Origin: Polynucleobacter sp. | Lineage (GTDB): Bacteria > Pseudomonadota > Gammaproteobacteria > Burkholderiales > Burkholderiaceae_D | NCBI GenBank assembly: GCA_021737945.1 | Contig: JAIPCX010000001.1 | Span: forward strand, 124,001-188,000 | Direction of reading: 5' to 3' | Length of the DNA: 64,000 bases | Part shown: positions 55,214 to 63,975 of the stretch, in pieces | Numbering within the stretch: position 1 is the first letter of the stretch | Layout: each line of letters starts with the position of its first letter | Made by a program: the position numbers and the translations under genes | Notes under the pieces: model-generated | What the model was told of the DNA's origin: nothing | Seen by the model: only the letters and a program-made list of their open reading frames with translations | Database searches by the model: none

Positions 55214-56902
55214 ATGATCCTTCGCCCCCGCCAAACGATGCTTGTGCAGAGGACCCTTTTGGCTCTCGGCAAGCATGGAAATACCCTGGCCGTTGCACCA
55301 ACTGGATCGGGCAAGACCATCATGCTGTCGGCTGTGGCCGGCAGTCTGTTGGCTGAGCCCGATGCCAAGGCCTGCATTCTGGCTCACCGCACTGAGCTGA
55401 CTGGTCAAAATCGCGCCAAGTTCGAACGCGTCAATCCAGGCCTAAAGACGTCGGTCTATGACGCCAATGAAAAATCCTGGGATGGGCACGCCACATTCGC
55501 GATGGTGCAGACCCTCTCCCGAAAAGCCAATCTGAATCAGATGCCAACGCTGGACCTGTTGGTGATCGATGAGGCGCACCATGCTGTCTCGCCCAGCTAC
55601 CGCGAAGTCATCGATCAGGTGCTGGTGAAAAATCCCAAGGCTGCAATCTGCGGCCTGACTGCCACCCCAAACCGAGGCGACGGTAAGGGACTGCGCGAAG
55701 TGTTCAGCAACCTGGCCGACCAGATCACACTGGGTGAGATGATCGCCAGCGGTCATCTGGTGCCGCCTAGAACTTATGTGATCGATGTCGGCACGCAGGA
55801 AGCGCTGAGCAAGGTGCGCCGCACTGCGATCGACTTCGACATGAACGAAGTCGCCTCCATCCTTAACAAGACACTGATTACCGATTCCGTTATTAGTAAC
55901 TGGAAGGCTAAAGCGATTGATCGCAAGACCATCGTGTTTTGCTCAACGGTCGAGCATGCCACCGATGTGTGTAGTGCCTTCAATCAGGCTGGCGTTCATG
56001 CCGTATTAATTCATGGCGAATTGCTTGATGCCGAACGCAAACAACGACTGGCAGCGTTTGAAAATGGTGATGCCCAGGTGGTGGTTAACGTCGCTGTGCT
56101 CACTGAAGGCTACGATTACACGCCAACGTCCTGCGTGGTTCTGCTGCGCCCGAGTTCCTACAAATCTACTTTCATTCAGATGGTGGGCCGCGGACTGCGT
56201 ACCGTCGATCCGCATGAATTTCCCGGAGTACTGAAGAGCGATTGCATAGTCCTGGACTTCGGCACGGCCAGCCTAATGCATGGAGCACTTGAGCAGGAAG
56301 TTAATTTCGACGGCCACAACCGCGATGGTGATGCGCCCACAAAAGATTGCCCAGAGTGCGGCGCTATCGTGCCGCTATCCGTGAGGGCGTGCCCGTTTTG
56401 CGACCATGTGTGGGAGCGTTTGGAAAACCCCGATTGCGACGTCCTCGACAAGTTCATCATGAGCGAGATCGATCTGCTCAGTAGTTCGAACTTTCGCTGG
56501 TGCGATCTCTTTGGCAGCGACGATGCACTGATGGCCACAGGCTTCAATGCCTGGGGTGGCATCTTCTTCATGAACGCTCGATGGCACGCAATAGGTGGCG
56601 GCAAGGGACTCAACACTCGCTTGCTGGCCATTGGTGAGCGCACCATCTGCATGGCCAATGCTAACGACTGGTTAAACGATAACGAGTCTGAAGACTCTGC
56701 TTACAAAACCCGTCGCTGGCTAAACGAAGCACCCACGCCTAAGCAGTTGCAATACCTGCCTGCTGAACTACGTACGGACTTCGGTCTGACACGTTACCAG
56801 GCTTCAGCGCTACTGTCCTTTCGCTTCAACCGCCATGCGATTGTCCGACTGGTCAATGCGGCCAACGACGCGCAGTCCCATCAATCGATGGAGGCGGCGT
56901 GA
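55214..56902 (+). CDS. DEAD/DEAH-box DNA helicase
   Basis: This 562-residue SF2 helicase has Walker A VAPTGSGKTIML (about 27-36), DEAH box LLVIDEAHHAV (about 115-123), GLTATPNRGDGKG and the C-terminal SF2 motif VGRGLRTVDP. A zinc-ribbon KDCPECGAIVPLSVRACPFCDHVW follows at about 377-400. It is in the recombination/replication operon and is likely the phage's early helicase. It overlaps the DUF6511-like gene by 4 nt. Confidence 0.88.
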   Translation: MILRPRQTMLVQRTLLALGKHGNTLAVAPTGSGKTIMLSAVAGSLLAEPDAKACILAHRTELTGQNRAKFERVNPGLKTSVYDANEKSWDGHATFAMVQTLSRKANLNQMPTLDLLVIDEAHHAVSPSYREVIDQVLVKNPKAAICGLTATPNRGDGKGLREVFSNLADQITLGEMIASGHLVPPRTYVIDVGTQEALSKVRRTAIDFDMNEVASILNKTLITDSVISNWKAKAIDRKTIVFCSTVEHATDVCSAFNQAGVHAVLIHGELLDAERKQRLAAFENGDAQVVVNVAVLTEGYDYTPTSCVVLLRPSSYKSTFIQMVGRGLRTVDPHEFPGVLKSDCIVLDFGTASLMHGALEQEVNFDGHNRDGDAPTKDCPECGAIVPLSVRACPFCDHVWERLENPDCDVLDKFIMSEIDLLSSSNFRWCDLFGSDDALMATGFNAWGGIFFMNARWHAIGGGKGLNTRLLAIGERTICMANANDWLNDNESEDSAYKTRRWLNEAPTPKQLQYLPAELRTDFGLTRYQASALLSFRFNRHAIVRLVNAANDAQSHQSMEAA

Positions 56903-57318
56903 CATGCGCAATATGCCATCGCAAGGCCAAAGGATACGGCTGGTTCAACGCGCACGTACCCCGCACAGATCCCTCGCGCTACAACGACAAGTGGGTGTTC
57001 TGCTCCCGTCGATGTCAGTCAGCGTTCTGCAACCTAATGACGAAAACGGAGGGAAAAATGATTGATCCCAGTGACATGGAAATCGCAGCCATGCAGTCGT
57101 GCCTAGGGCCGCTAGGCCAGTACGTCAGCGCAATTGGTATGCAAAAGCCACTAGCCGACTACACCAGGGAAGAAGTGCTCTCGCTTATCGACGTAGTCGT
57201 GACCGTCTATCAAGATCGCATGATTGAGGAACACGAACGTATGACAGCCCATGACTGCCTATCTCTTGATCCCCATCTTACATCTCCAGCCGCAACGCGG
57301 CAGCAAGGACGGACATGA
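56899..57318 (+). CDS. DUF6511-like protein
   Basis: This 139-residue protein starts at a GTG overlapping the helicase stop, with an N-terminal zinc-finger-like CAICHRKAKGYGWF...WVFCSRRCQSAFC and the MIDPSDMEIAAMQSCLGPLG...LADYTREEVLSLIDVVVTVY region that I associate with DUF6511. The function of that family is unknown. It precedes the Cas4-like nuclease gene and overlaps it by 4 nt. Confidence 0.7.
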   Translation: MTCAICHRKAKGYGWFNAHVPRTDPSRYNDKWVFCSRRCQSAFCNLMTKTEGKMIDPSDMEIAAMQSCLGPLGQYVSAIGMQKPLADYTREEVLSLIDVVVTVYQDRMIEEHERMTAHDCLSLDPHLTSPAATRQQGRT

Positions 57319-58073
57319 TGCTGGACTTTAATCATCGTTCGACATTTCATGAGCAGGTCAGCGAACTCATTGACGGTGCGCTGGCATTGGAGCGTGATGC
57401 GCAAACTCCGCGTGATTATTTAGGAGCGTCCCGTCTAGGCGTGACTTGCGAGCGCGCGCTTCAATATGAGTACACCCGCACACCGACAGATCCGGGACGT
57501 GAATTTTCAGGGCGTGTATTGCGCATCTTCGAGGTCGGCCACGTGCTGGAAGATTTAGCCATTCGTTGGCTCCGCTTGATCGGCGTTGATCTCTACACTC
57601 ACAAGCCACAAGGCGGTCAGTTCGGCTTCTCGGTAGCAGGTGGTCGCATCAAGGGACACGTCGACGGTATCGTCAATGGCGGCCCGGCGAGTCTAGGTAT
57701 GCGCTACCCGGCACTCTGGGAATGCAAAACCATGAACGACAAGTCCTGGCGGGATACGGTAAAAAACGGCGTCGCCAAGTCCAAGCCGGTCTACGCGGCG
57801 CAGATGGCAATCTACCAGGCGTATATGGAAACCAGCATTCCGGGAATCTCGCAAAACCCGGCGCTCTTCACCGCCATCAATAAAGATAGTCAGGAACTTT
57901 GGTTCGAGTTGGTGCCATTCGATGGTGGTCTGGCACAGCGCATGTCAGACCGAGCGGTTCGCATCATCACTGCTACGGATGCGGGCGAAGTGTTGCCGCG
58001 ATTCTCGACGACACCAACCCACTTCGAATGTCGGTTCTGCTCTTGGAATGAACGCTGCTGGGGCGGGTCTTAA
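57315..58073 (+). CDS. Cas4/RecB-like PD-(D/E)XK exonuclease
   Basis: This 252-residue protein has GASRLGVTCERALQYEY at about 35 (first Cys of an Fe-S cluster), the nuclease core GRIKGHVDGIV (about 115) and LWECKTMND (about 137), QMAIYQAYM, and the C-terminal FECRFCSWNERCWGG. The four Cys are arranged as in Cas4/AddB-type Fe-S nucleases. It would trim DNA ends for annealing. It forms one transcript with helicase and Sak4-like genes. Confidence 0.82.
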   Translation: MMLDFNHRSTFHEQVSELIDGALALERDAQTPRDYLGASRLGVTCERALQYEYTRTPTDPGREFSGRVLRIFEVGHVLEDLAIRWLRLIGVDLYTHKPQGGQFGFSVAGGRIKGHVDGIVNGGPASLGMRYPALWECKTMNDKSWRDTVKNGVAKSKPVYAAQMAIYQAYMETSIPGISQNPALFTAINKDSQELWFELVPFDGGLAQRMSDRAVRIITATDAGEVLPRFSTTPTHFECRFCSWNERCWGGS

Positions 58074-60259
58074 TGCATGAGTCTAATTACTTTGACTTCA
58101 ACGACGCAGCAGATGGACCAACCGGGACAGTAGATAACGTCGAGGGACTACGCCAAGCACTGACTGATCGGCTCGAGTCTGTGCTGCTCTTTCTATTCCC
58201 CGAGGGGCGAATTCGCGGCGGTAAGTTCTACGTGGGTGACATCGATGGCTCACCCGGCAAGAGTCTGGTCGTAGAAATGACGGGACCACGGCGCGGCCTG
58301 TGGTTCGACTTCGCCGCTGACATGGGTGGCGACGTCTTTGATACCTGGGCGCTGTCGCGCAACCTGTCTGTCAAGACTGACTTCCCACGTATTCTCAGCG
58401 AAGTGCGGCAGTGGTGTGGAATGGCACCTCCCAAGATCAAAAGCGCCATTCGTGACTTACGCCCACAGCCGGTTGATGAACTCGGCCCCTACACGGCCAC
58501 CTGGGACTATCAGACTACCGATGGCACGTTGATAGCCCGGGTGTACCGCTACGACCCTGAACCTGGACACAAGGAATTCAGACCGTGGGATGTGCGCGCC
58601 CGGATGTGGCGGGCACCCGACCCTCGACCACTCTACAACCAGCCAGCCATGGTCACGGCCAGACAAATCGTTCTGGTCGAAGGAGAAAAATGCGCCCAGG
58701 CCTTAATTAATAACGGCATCGTGGCCACAACCGCGATGAACGGCGCCAAGGCACCCGTCGACAAAACCGACTGGACTCCGCTCAGAGGCAAAGATGTGCT
58801 GATCTGGCCCGACCGGGATGCACCGGGCTGGGACTACGCTGAGGTCGCTGCCAAGGCATGTGCAGCCGTGTGCCGATCGGTATCTATTGTGATTCCGCCG
58901 GAATCGAAGCCACAAAAATGGGACGCCGCCGACGCCGTGGAAGAAGGCTTCGACTGCCAAGCTTTTCTTCAGAAAGGTGAGCGTATCAGCGTCAAAACAA
59001 GTGCGGCTGTCCTTCCCACGTACTCGATGGGCGAAATTCTGGATGACACCACACCCTTGCCTGCTGATCTTGTCTCCAACCGTATCATCACTCCTGGTGG
59101 TATCACCGTGTTTGGCGGTGCGCCTAAGGTTGGCAAAAGCGACTTCCTGCTGTCATGGCTTGCCCACATGGCAGCGGGTTTGCCGTTTCTGGATATGGTG
59201 CCGGCGCGGCCGCTGAAGATCTTCTACCTCCAGGCAGAAGTGCAGTACCCGTATCTCAAAGAGCGAATCAAAAACATCCATCTACCCAAAGCTGCATTGC
59301 ATCTAGCGCGCTGCAATCTGATCGTCACACCGCAGCTGCATCTGGTGCTCAATGAAGATGGACTAGAACAACTGATTCAAACAATCGGCAGCGAATTTGA
59401 TGGCGAGACCTCCGACATCATCGCGATTGATCCGATCCGCAATGTGTTCGATGGCGGCAGCGCCGGTGGTGAGAACGACAACGACGCAATGATGTTTTTT
59501 CTTACCCGTCGCGTGACCAAACTTCACCGCGCAATCAACCCCGACGCAGGCGTGATTCTGGTCCATCACACCAAGAAAATCACCAAGCGTCAATTCGAAG
59601 AAGATCCCTTTCAGGCGTTCGCTGGCGCAAGCAGTCTGCGCGGCTTTTATTCATCAAGCCTGATGCTGTACAGACCGGATGAAGCGACCACAGTACGCCA
59701 GCTGATCTTCGAGTTGCGCAACGGTCCCGGTCTGCCCATTCGCTACGTCGACAAGATTGATGCGAAGTGGGAAATCGTTAATGCCAGTGAGCGCCTAGTC
59801 TTAAAAGAATATGGCCAGCGGCTTGATGCCGAACGACTACGTAAGCTCGATGTGATCTTGCAGATCCTGATTGATGAAGCGCTGAAGGGACACTGCTACA
59901 GCGCGAACCAGTTTGCCGAAACATTCGAAGGCCGCGCGGGTCTGGGCGGCGAGCGCACGATCCGTGAACGCCTCTCAGCCTTGGCCACTCAGGGCTATAT
60001 CAAATATTTTCGCAACGCCACCGACTACGGACTGCCTTCCATCGGCCGCTCCAAGTTTGGCTACCTGTGCGTTGAAGGCATGGTGCTAAACCTGCCCAAA
60101 AGCGATCCGGATCCCGACACTGGTGAGATCACGCTGGTGTCGCTGCGTGTCCTGCCCACCCACTACAAATGCCCGCTCTCTGGTGCCGCTATGCCTGTTG
60201 AGAATCCAGAAGTGTGGGTTTACCCCGAAAACAGCAATGACCCACAGGAGTCCGAATGA
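58073..60259 (+). CDS. TOPRIM-primase/RepA-like AAA ATPase
   Basis: This 728-residue protein combines an N-terminal primase-like zinc/TOPRIM region (QIVLVEGEKCAQALINNGI, WPDRDAPGWDYAEVAAKAC; about 200-265) with a C-terminal RepA-like hexameric helicase ATPase (VFGGAPKVGKSDFLLSWL at about 345-360 and DIIAIDPIRNVFDGG at about 450). It is the probable phage replication primase-helicase. It overlaps the Cas4-like gene's stop. The iteron array just downstream fits a role at an origin. Confidence 0.85.
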   Translation: MHESNYFDFNDAADGPTGTVDNVEGLRQALTDRLESVLLFLFPEGRIRGGKFYVGDIDGSPGKSLVVEMTGPRRGLWFDFAADMGGDVFDTWALSRNLSVKTDFPRILSEVRQWCGMAPPKIKSAIRDLRPQPVDELGPYTATWDYQTTDGTLIARVYRYDPEPGHKEFRPWDVRARMWRAPDPRPLYNQPAMVTARQIVLVEGEKCAQALINNGIVATTAMNGAKAPVDKTDWTPLRGKDVLIWPDRDAPGWDYAEVAAKACAAVCRSVSIVIPPESKPQKWDAADAVEEGFDCQAFLQKGERISVKTSAAVLPTYSMGEILDDTTPLPADLVSNRIITPGGITVFGGAPKVGKSDFLLSWLAHMAAGLPFLDMVPARPLKIFYLQAEVQYPYLKERIKNIHLPKAALHLARCNLIVTPQLHLVLNEDGLEQLIQTIGSEFDGETSDIIAIDPIRNVFDGGSAGGENDNDAMMFFLTRRVTKLHRAINPDAGVILVHHTKKITKRQFEEDPFQAFAGASSLRGFYSSSLMLYRPDEATTVRQLIFELRNGPGLPIRYVDKIDAKWEIVNASERLVLKEYGQRLDAERLRKLDVILQILIDEALKGHCYSANQFAETFEGRAGLGGERTIRERLSALATQGYIKYFRNATDYGLPSIGRSKFGYLCVEGMVLNLPKSDPDPDTGEITLVSLRVLPTHYKCPLSGAAMPVENPEVWVYPENSNDPQESE

Positions 60260-61170
60260 ACACGATTTGCCAAGATAGAGACATCATGCCAAATGCATTA
60301 GCGTGCGCTGGTATTCGTTTGCAAAAACATGCACGCACCCTCATACGCAACGCGTTGGAAAAGGCTCGCTTTAAACCGCATCTGCACGATGTGACACGCA
60401 TCGACACGCAAGCACAAGTTGGCAAAAGCAGGGGCGGAAGTTGGCAGAGTTTTGCCAACTGGATTTTGTCGGCAAACCGTTGCCAACTTAATTCCTTGGA
60501 TGATCAACAACTTAGCGATTTTCCTGTTCAGTTGGCAGTCGGCAGTTGGCAATATTTGCCAACTGAACCAAGTACTTGTTTTCATTCACTTTCACCTGCT
60601 TCCGAAGTTGGCGAAATCTCCCCCTCCTACTACGTAGGAGAGGGGGCTGATGCCCTCTCTCCGTTACGTAGGGAGATGACTCAGTTGATTAATCCGGTGA
60701 CAGCATCGCGCACCGTTGTGCTGGCAATCGACTTGGGTACCACCACCGGTTGGGCAATGCGAACCATGGAAGGACAGCTCACGCATGGGTTCACTAGCTT
60801 TCGGCCGAGCCGGTACGAAGGCGGTGGCATGCGCTACCTGCGCTTTAAGCGCTGGCTCAGTGAGATACGCTATTTGGCCAGCGAAATCCATAGCGTGTAC
60901 TTCGAAGAAGTGCGCCGGCACGCCGGCGTCGATGCTGCCCATGTCTACGGCGGTCTGTTGGCAACCCTGACATCCTGGTGCGAACACCACAACATTCCGT
61001 ATCAAGGCGTACCGGTCGGGACGATCAAGCGGCACGCCACTGGAAAAGGCAATGCCAGCAAAACAGAGGTCATGGATGCCATGCGTTCTCTCGGTCATCA
61101 GGTCACCGATGACAACGAGGCAGATGCGCTGGCATTGCTGCACTGGGCTTTAGATACGCAGGAGGGGTGA
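60256..61170 (+). CDS. RuvC-like Holliday junction nuclease with long N-terminal extension
   Basis: The frame is open from the ATG at 60256 (good Shine-Dalgarno ACAGGAG) to 61170, 304 residues. The RuvC-like domain begins at about residue 150 with VVLAIDLGTTTGWAM (Asp158), includes IHSVYFEEVRRHAG and SKTEVMDAMRSLGHQ, and ends EADALALLHWALD. The first 140 residues have no similarity I can see and coincide with an array of AGTTGGCA motifs and hairpins. An ATG at 60676 (MTQLINPVTASRTV) would give a normal 164-residue RuvC. Either the array is translated or the domain is expressed from the internal start. Confidence 0.75.
   Translation: MNTICQDRDIMPNALACAGIRLQKHARTLIRNALEKARFKPHLHDVTRIDTQAQVGKSRGGSWQSFANWILSANRCQLNSLDDQQLSDFPVQLAVGSWQYLPTEPSTCFHSLSPASEVGEISPSYYVGEGADALSPLRREMTQLINPVTASRTVVLAIDLGTTTGWAMRTMEGQLTHGFTSFRPSRYEGGGMRYLRFKRWLSEIRYLASEIHSVYFEEVRRHAGVDAAHVYGGLLATLTSWCEHHNIPYQGVPVGTIKRHATGKGNASKTEVMDAMRSLGHQVTDDNEADALALLHWALDTQEG
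60417..60613. repeat. AGTTGGCA iteron-like array
   Basis: The 8-mer AGTTGGCA or its complement TGCCAACT occurs exactly seven times: 60417, 60439, 60453 (complement), 60481 (complement), 60530, 60544 and 60557 (complement), plus AGTTGGCG at 60606. Copies at 60439/60453 and 60544/60557 form inverted pairs 5-6 nt apart. Such a density is far above chance. It lies after the primase-helicase gene, a typical place for a phage origin. Confidence 0.75.
60631..60670. repeat. Long hairpin/cruciform with TACGTA arms
   Basis: TACGTA (60631-60636) and TACGTA (60665-60670) flank GGAGAGGG (60637-60644) and CCCTCTCTCC (60653-60662), a stem of about 14 bp with a small mismatch and an 8-nt loop. CTCCTAC/GTAGGAG (60624-60640) forms an alternative stem. 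It follows the iteron array and precedes the internal ATG at 60676. Confidence 0.65.
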
Positions 61171-61171
61171 G

Positions 61172-61567
61172 ATGAACGGATCAACATTGACATGGACAAA
61201 CGATGACGTCACCGACTGGCTCATCGAGGCAGCCCATACTGCCCACCGACTGCCACCAGTTCGCGTTCAGGGTTACTTCAACGTCTGGCCTGCGTTTGTA
61301 CGAACAGACTATGAGCGTATGGCCAGCGATGACACACCGACCTATCGCTTCCCACCCTCGCCCGCTGAAATCGAACGGATGCTAGTCGTTATGCAGTGGA
61401 TGCAGTGTCTGGCAGTCGAGCAGCGCAAACTGGTCTGGATGCGGGCTGAACGCTGGCGCTGGCACGAGATCGGCAAGCGCTTCGGCGTGGCTCCCCGGAC
61501 TGCACAACGCCGTTGGGAAACTGCAATTGGTCTAGTCACAGCCCATCTCACGCACAGAGATCGATAG
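61172..61567 (+). CDS. DUF6362 phage protein
   Basis: This 131-residue protein contains WLIEAAHTAHRLPPVRVQGYFNVWP and AEIERMLVVMQWMQCLAVEQ, then WMRAERWRWHEIGKRFGVAPRTAQRRWETA, a C-terminal helix-turn-helix. I recognise it as DUF6362. It is likely a late-gene regulator or packaging-associated DNA-binding protein. GGAGGGG lies 2-6 nt before the ATG. It is the last gene of the early operon before the methyltransferase. Confidence 0.75.
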   Translation: MNGSTLTWTNDDVTDWLIEAAHTAHRLPPVRVQGYFNVWPAFVRTDYERMASDDTPTYRFPPSPAEIERMLVVMQWMQCLAVEQRKLVWMRAERWRWHEIGKRFGVAPRTAQRRWETAIGLVTAHLTHRDR

Positions 61568-61676
61568 ACGTCTCTAACTGTTGATCATGAATACCAAACG
61601 GTGAAAACAGATGCGGATAAAACGCTGATTTCAAGATGTCGCGTTTTGCTGAAATTCGCGATACATTTTAGCTACC

Positions 61677-61699
61677 GTCGCAAGAGATACGCTTGCGAC
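61677..61699 (+). other. Perfect RNA hairpin upstream of the methyltransferase
   Basis: GTCGCAAG (61677-61684) and CTTGCGAC (61692-61699) form an 8-bp stem with a 7-nt loop. It precedes the terminator hairpin by 15 nt. The two together may form an attenuator. Confidence 0.5.
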
Positions 61700-61714
61700 C
61701 CCATCTCTACACTG

Positions 61715-61746
61715 ACCCGCCCGGTGGCAACGCCCGGCGGGTTTTT
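61715..61746 (+). terminator. Rho-independent terminator before the methyltransferase
   Basis: ACCCGCC (61715-61721) pairs with GGCGGGT (61736-61742), followed by a T-run to 61746. It is only 13 nt before the methyltransferase ATG, so it either separates two transcripts or attenuates the methyltransferase gene. Confidence 0.8.
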
Positions 61747-61759
61747 CATTTCCGCTTAC

Positions 61760-62986
61760 ATGAATCCCATTCACATTGAATACCGTCCGATCGATTCACT
61801 GATTCCCTACGCGCGCAATGCCAAGCAGCACCCTGATGCGCAAGTGGCACAGATTGCGGCAAGCATTCGCGAATTCGGCTGGAGCGCACCGATCTTGGTG
61901 GATGGACAAAACAATGTCATCGCCGGCCATGGACGACTTCTAGCCGCGCGCAAACTCAATATGACAGAAGTGCCTGTGGTGCCGCTTGAGCATCTGTCTG
62001 AGACTCAGCGTCGCGCCTTGATCCTAGCCGACAACAAGATCGGTGAAAACGCTTCCTGGGAAAACGAATTACTCGGCATCGAATTAGCCGAGTTGAAAGA
62101 CGCCGGATTCGATCTTGGACTAACGGGCTTCTCTCCAGAAGAATGGGATTCGTTAATTGCCGGCGGCGAGACTACGAACGATGGCCAGACCGATGAAGAT
62201 GCCGTCCCTGAAGTCACTGAAACACCGATCTCTCAGCCAGGCGACATCTGGATCCTTGGCGAGCACAAGGTGATCTGTGGAGACGCCACCAAAGTTGAGC
62301 ACTACCAGGCACTGCTGGGTGAAGAACTGGTGGACATGACTTTCACCGATCCGCCCTACAACGTGAACTATGCCAACACGGCCAAAGACAAGATGCGAGG
62401 CAAGAGCCGGCCTATCCTGAACGACAACCTGGGTGATGGCTTTGGCGGCTTTCTGATGGAAGCCAGCCACAACATCCTGACTTACACCAAGGGGGCCGTC
62501 TACATTGCGATGAGTTCGTCCGAGCTCGATACACTGCAAGCAGCTTTCAGAGCCGCAGGCGGTCGCTGGTCCACCTTCATCATCTGGGCGAAGAATACTT
62601 TCACCCTTGGACGATCCGATTATCAGCGCCAATACGAACCGATCCTCTACGGCTGGCGCGAAGGCATCGATCACTTCTGGTGCGGCGCTCGCGACCAAGG
62701 CGATGTCTGGCACGTTAAAAAACCTGCCAAGAACGACCTGCATCCGACGATGAAGCCAGTCGAATTAGTTGAGCGGGCAATCCGCAATAGCAGCAAGACG
62801 AAAGATCTGGTGCTGGACCCCTTCGGTGGCTCTGGCTCGACCCTGATCGCCTGCGAAAAATCGGGACGCCGCGCCCGCTTGATTGAACTCGATCCGAAGT
62901 ACGTGGACGTGATCGTCAAACGGTGGGAAGAATTTACCGGCCAAAAAGCCACTATGGTCATTCAACCGGTAGAGAACAAAGCATGA
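61760..62986 (+). CDS. ParB-domain DNA methyltransferase (beta class)
   Basis: This 408-residue protein has an N-terminal ParB/Srx-like domain (YRPIDSLIPYARNAKQHPDAQ, VAQIAASIREFGWSAPILVD, IAGHGRLLAARKL) and a C-terminal N6-adenine/N4-cytosine methyltransferase domain with DMTFTDPPYNVNY (motif IV, about 193-205) and VLDPFGGSGSTLIACE (motif I, about 350-365). Motif IV before I is the beta class. Phages use such orphan methyltransferases to protect their DNA from host restriction. The ATG at 61760 lies only 13 nt after a terminator and has no clear Shine-Dalgarno. Confidence 0.9.
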   Translation: MNPIHIEYRPIDSLIPYARNAKQHPDAQVAQIAASIREFGWSAPILVDGQNNVIAGHGRLLAARKLNMTEVPVVPLEHLSETQRRALILADNKIGENASWENELLGIELAELKDAGFDLGLTGFSPEEWDSLIAGGETTNDGQTDEDAVPEVTETPISQPGDIWILGEHKVICGDATKVEHYQALLGEELVDMTFTDPPYNVNYANTAKDKMRGKSRPILNDNLGDGFGGFLMEASHNILTYTKGAVYIAMSSSELDTLQAAFRAAGGRWSTFIIWAKNTFTLGRSDYQRQYEPILYGWREGIDHFWCGARDQGDVWHVKKPAKNDLHPTMKPVELVERAIRNSSKTKDLVLDPFGGSGSTLIACEKSGRRARLIELDPKYVDVIVKRWEEFTGQKATMVIQPVENKA

Positions 62987-62997
62987 GCCAGGAATCA

Positions 62998-63480
62998 TTA
63001 CTGAGCAATTCGGTAGACTCGGCCCTGGTCTGCTTCTTTGATTGAGATGATTTCCAAGCCCAGCTTCTTTTTGAAGGCGCCAGCGAAGGTGCCCCGCACC
63101 GTGTGCGGCTTCCATCCGGTGGCTTCACAGATCTGCTGGATCGTCGCACCCTCAGAACGCTTCAACATGGCGATTACCTGAGCCTGCTTGGTATTGTCTC
63201 GGGTGCGGGGCTGCTGCACTGACGCTGATTCGATGATCTCGTTGAGCACTTCAGCAGTGACGGACGCTTTACGCGGTACGCCTAACGCATCGTAGCCCTG
63301 GGCAGCGATGAACCAGTCGTCACCGATTTGGGTGATCAATGCACGGTGAATCAAACCCTCCAGCACCTTCTGGCGTGCACCGCCCTTGACGTGCTCAGGT
63401 AACCACACAATCTTGCCTTCAGTCTGCTGGTGGGCATGGGTCAGGATGACGTGTTGGGTGTCGGTAAGTTCGTTGCGCAT
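62998..63480 (-). CDS. DUF3489 phage protein
   Basis: This 160-residue protein has MRNELTDTQHVILTHAHQQTEGKIVWLPEHVKG, the DUF3489 core, then SVQQPRTRDNTKQAQVIAMLKRSEGATIQQI and CEATGWKPHTVRGTFAGAFKKKLG, a C-terminal winged helix. AGGAG lies 7 nt before the ATG. It is convergent with the methyltransferase gene and divergent from the HNH gene. The gene at 1-342 is a paralogue at the other end of the window. DNA binding is likely; its role in the phage is unknown. Confidence 0.85.
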   Translation of the reverse strand: MRNELTDTQHVILTHAHQQTEGKIVWLPEHVKGGARQKVLEGLIHRALITQIGDDWFIAAQGYDALGVPRKASVTAEVLNEIIESASVQQPRTRDNTKQAQVIAMLKRSEGATIQQICEATGWKPHTVRGTFAGAFKKKLGLEIISIKEADQGRVYRIAQ

Positions 63481-63600
63481 GATGTCGCTCCTATGGATGC
63501 AGTTGATCGGGTTCGTATGAACGCTTCAACGCCCAGAGAAGACAAGTGAATTCTCGCGGACTGTTGGTTGATTCCGCTTCTTTTTTGAATAGTGTCGAGG

Positions 63601-63975
63601 ATGCCCCAACGCGCCCCTACCCCATGTCGATTCCCGGGTTGCGGGGCCATCCTCGACACCCCCGGCTTTTGTCAAAAGCACCGTGTCGCAGTGCACCGTG
63701 ACTATGGACGGGCACGCCGAAGCTTTGATACGGAAGTGGGTTTTTATCAGTCCAACGAATGGCGCCGGGTACGTGCGGCGGTATTGCGCGATGCCCCGCT
63801 ATGTGCGGCCTGTGGGGCGCGCGGGCGCCTTGTAGCGGCCAAAGTGGTAGACCATATCCAGCCAGTTAAGTTAGGGGGCGCTCGGTTTGATCGGGCGAAC
63901 CTCCAGCCACTGTGCATCCCTTGTCACAACCGCAAAACGGCAAAGGAAACAGCAGGGAATCGCAAAACCCCCTAG
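63601..63975 (+). CDS. Phage HNH endonuclease
   Basis: This 124-residue HNH endonuclease reads MPQRAPTPCRFPGCGAILDTPG with the catalytic VDHIQPVKLGGARFD and NLQPLCIPCHNRKT, plus a CAACGAR zinc-binding pair. Such HNH proteins stand before the terminase in HK97-like siphoviruses and are needed for packaging with the terminase. The frame also opens at a GTG 9 nt upstream (63592). The gene stops just before the window end, where terminase genes would be expected. Confidence 0.9.
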   Translation: MPQRAPTPCRFPGCGAILDTPGFCQKHRVAVHRDYGRARRSFDTEVGFYQSNEWRRVRAAVLRDAPLCAACGARGRLVAAKVVDHIQPVKLGGARFDRANLQPLCIPCHNRKTAKETAGNRKTP

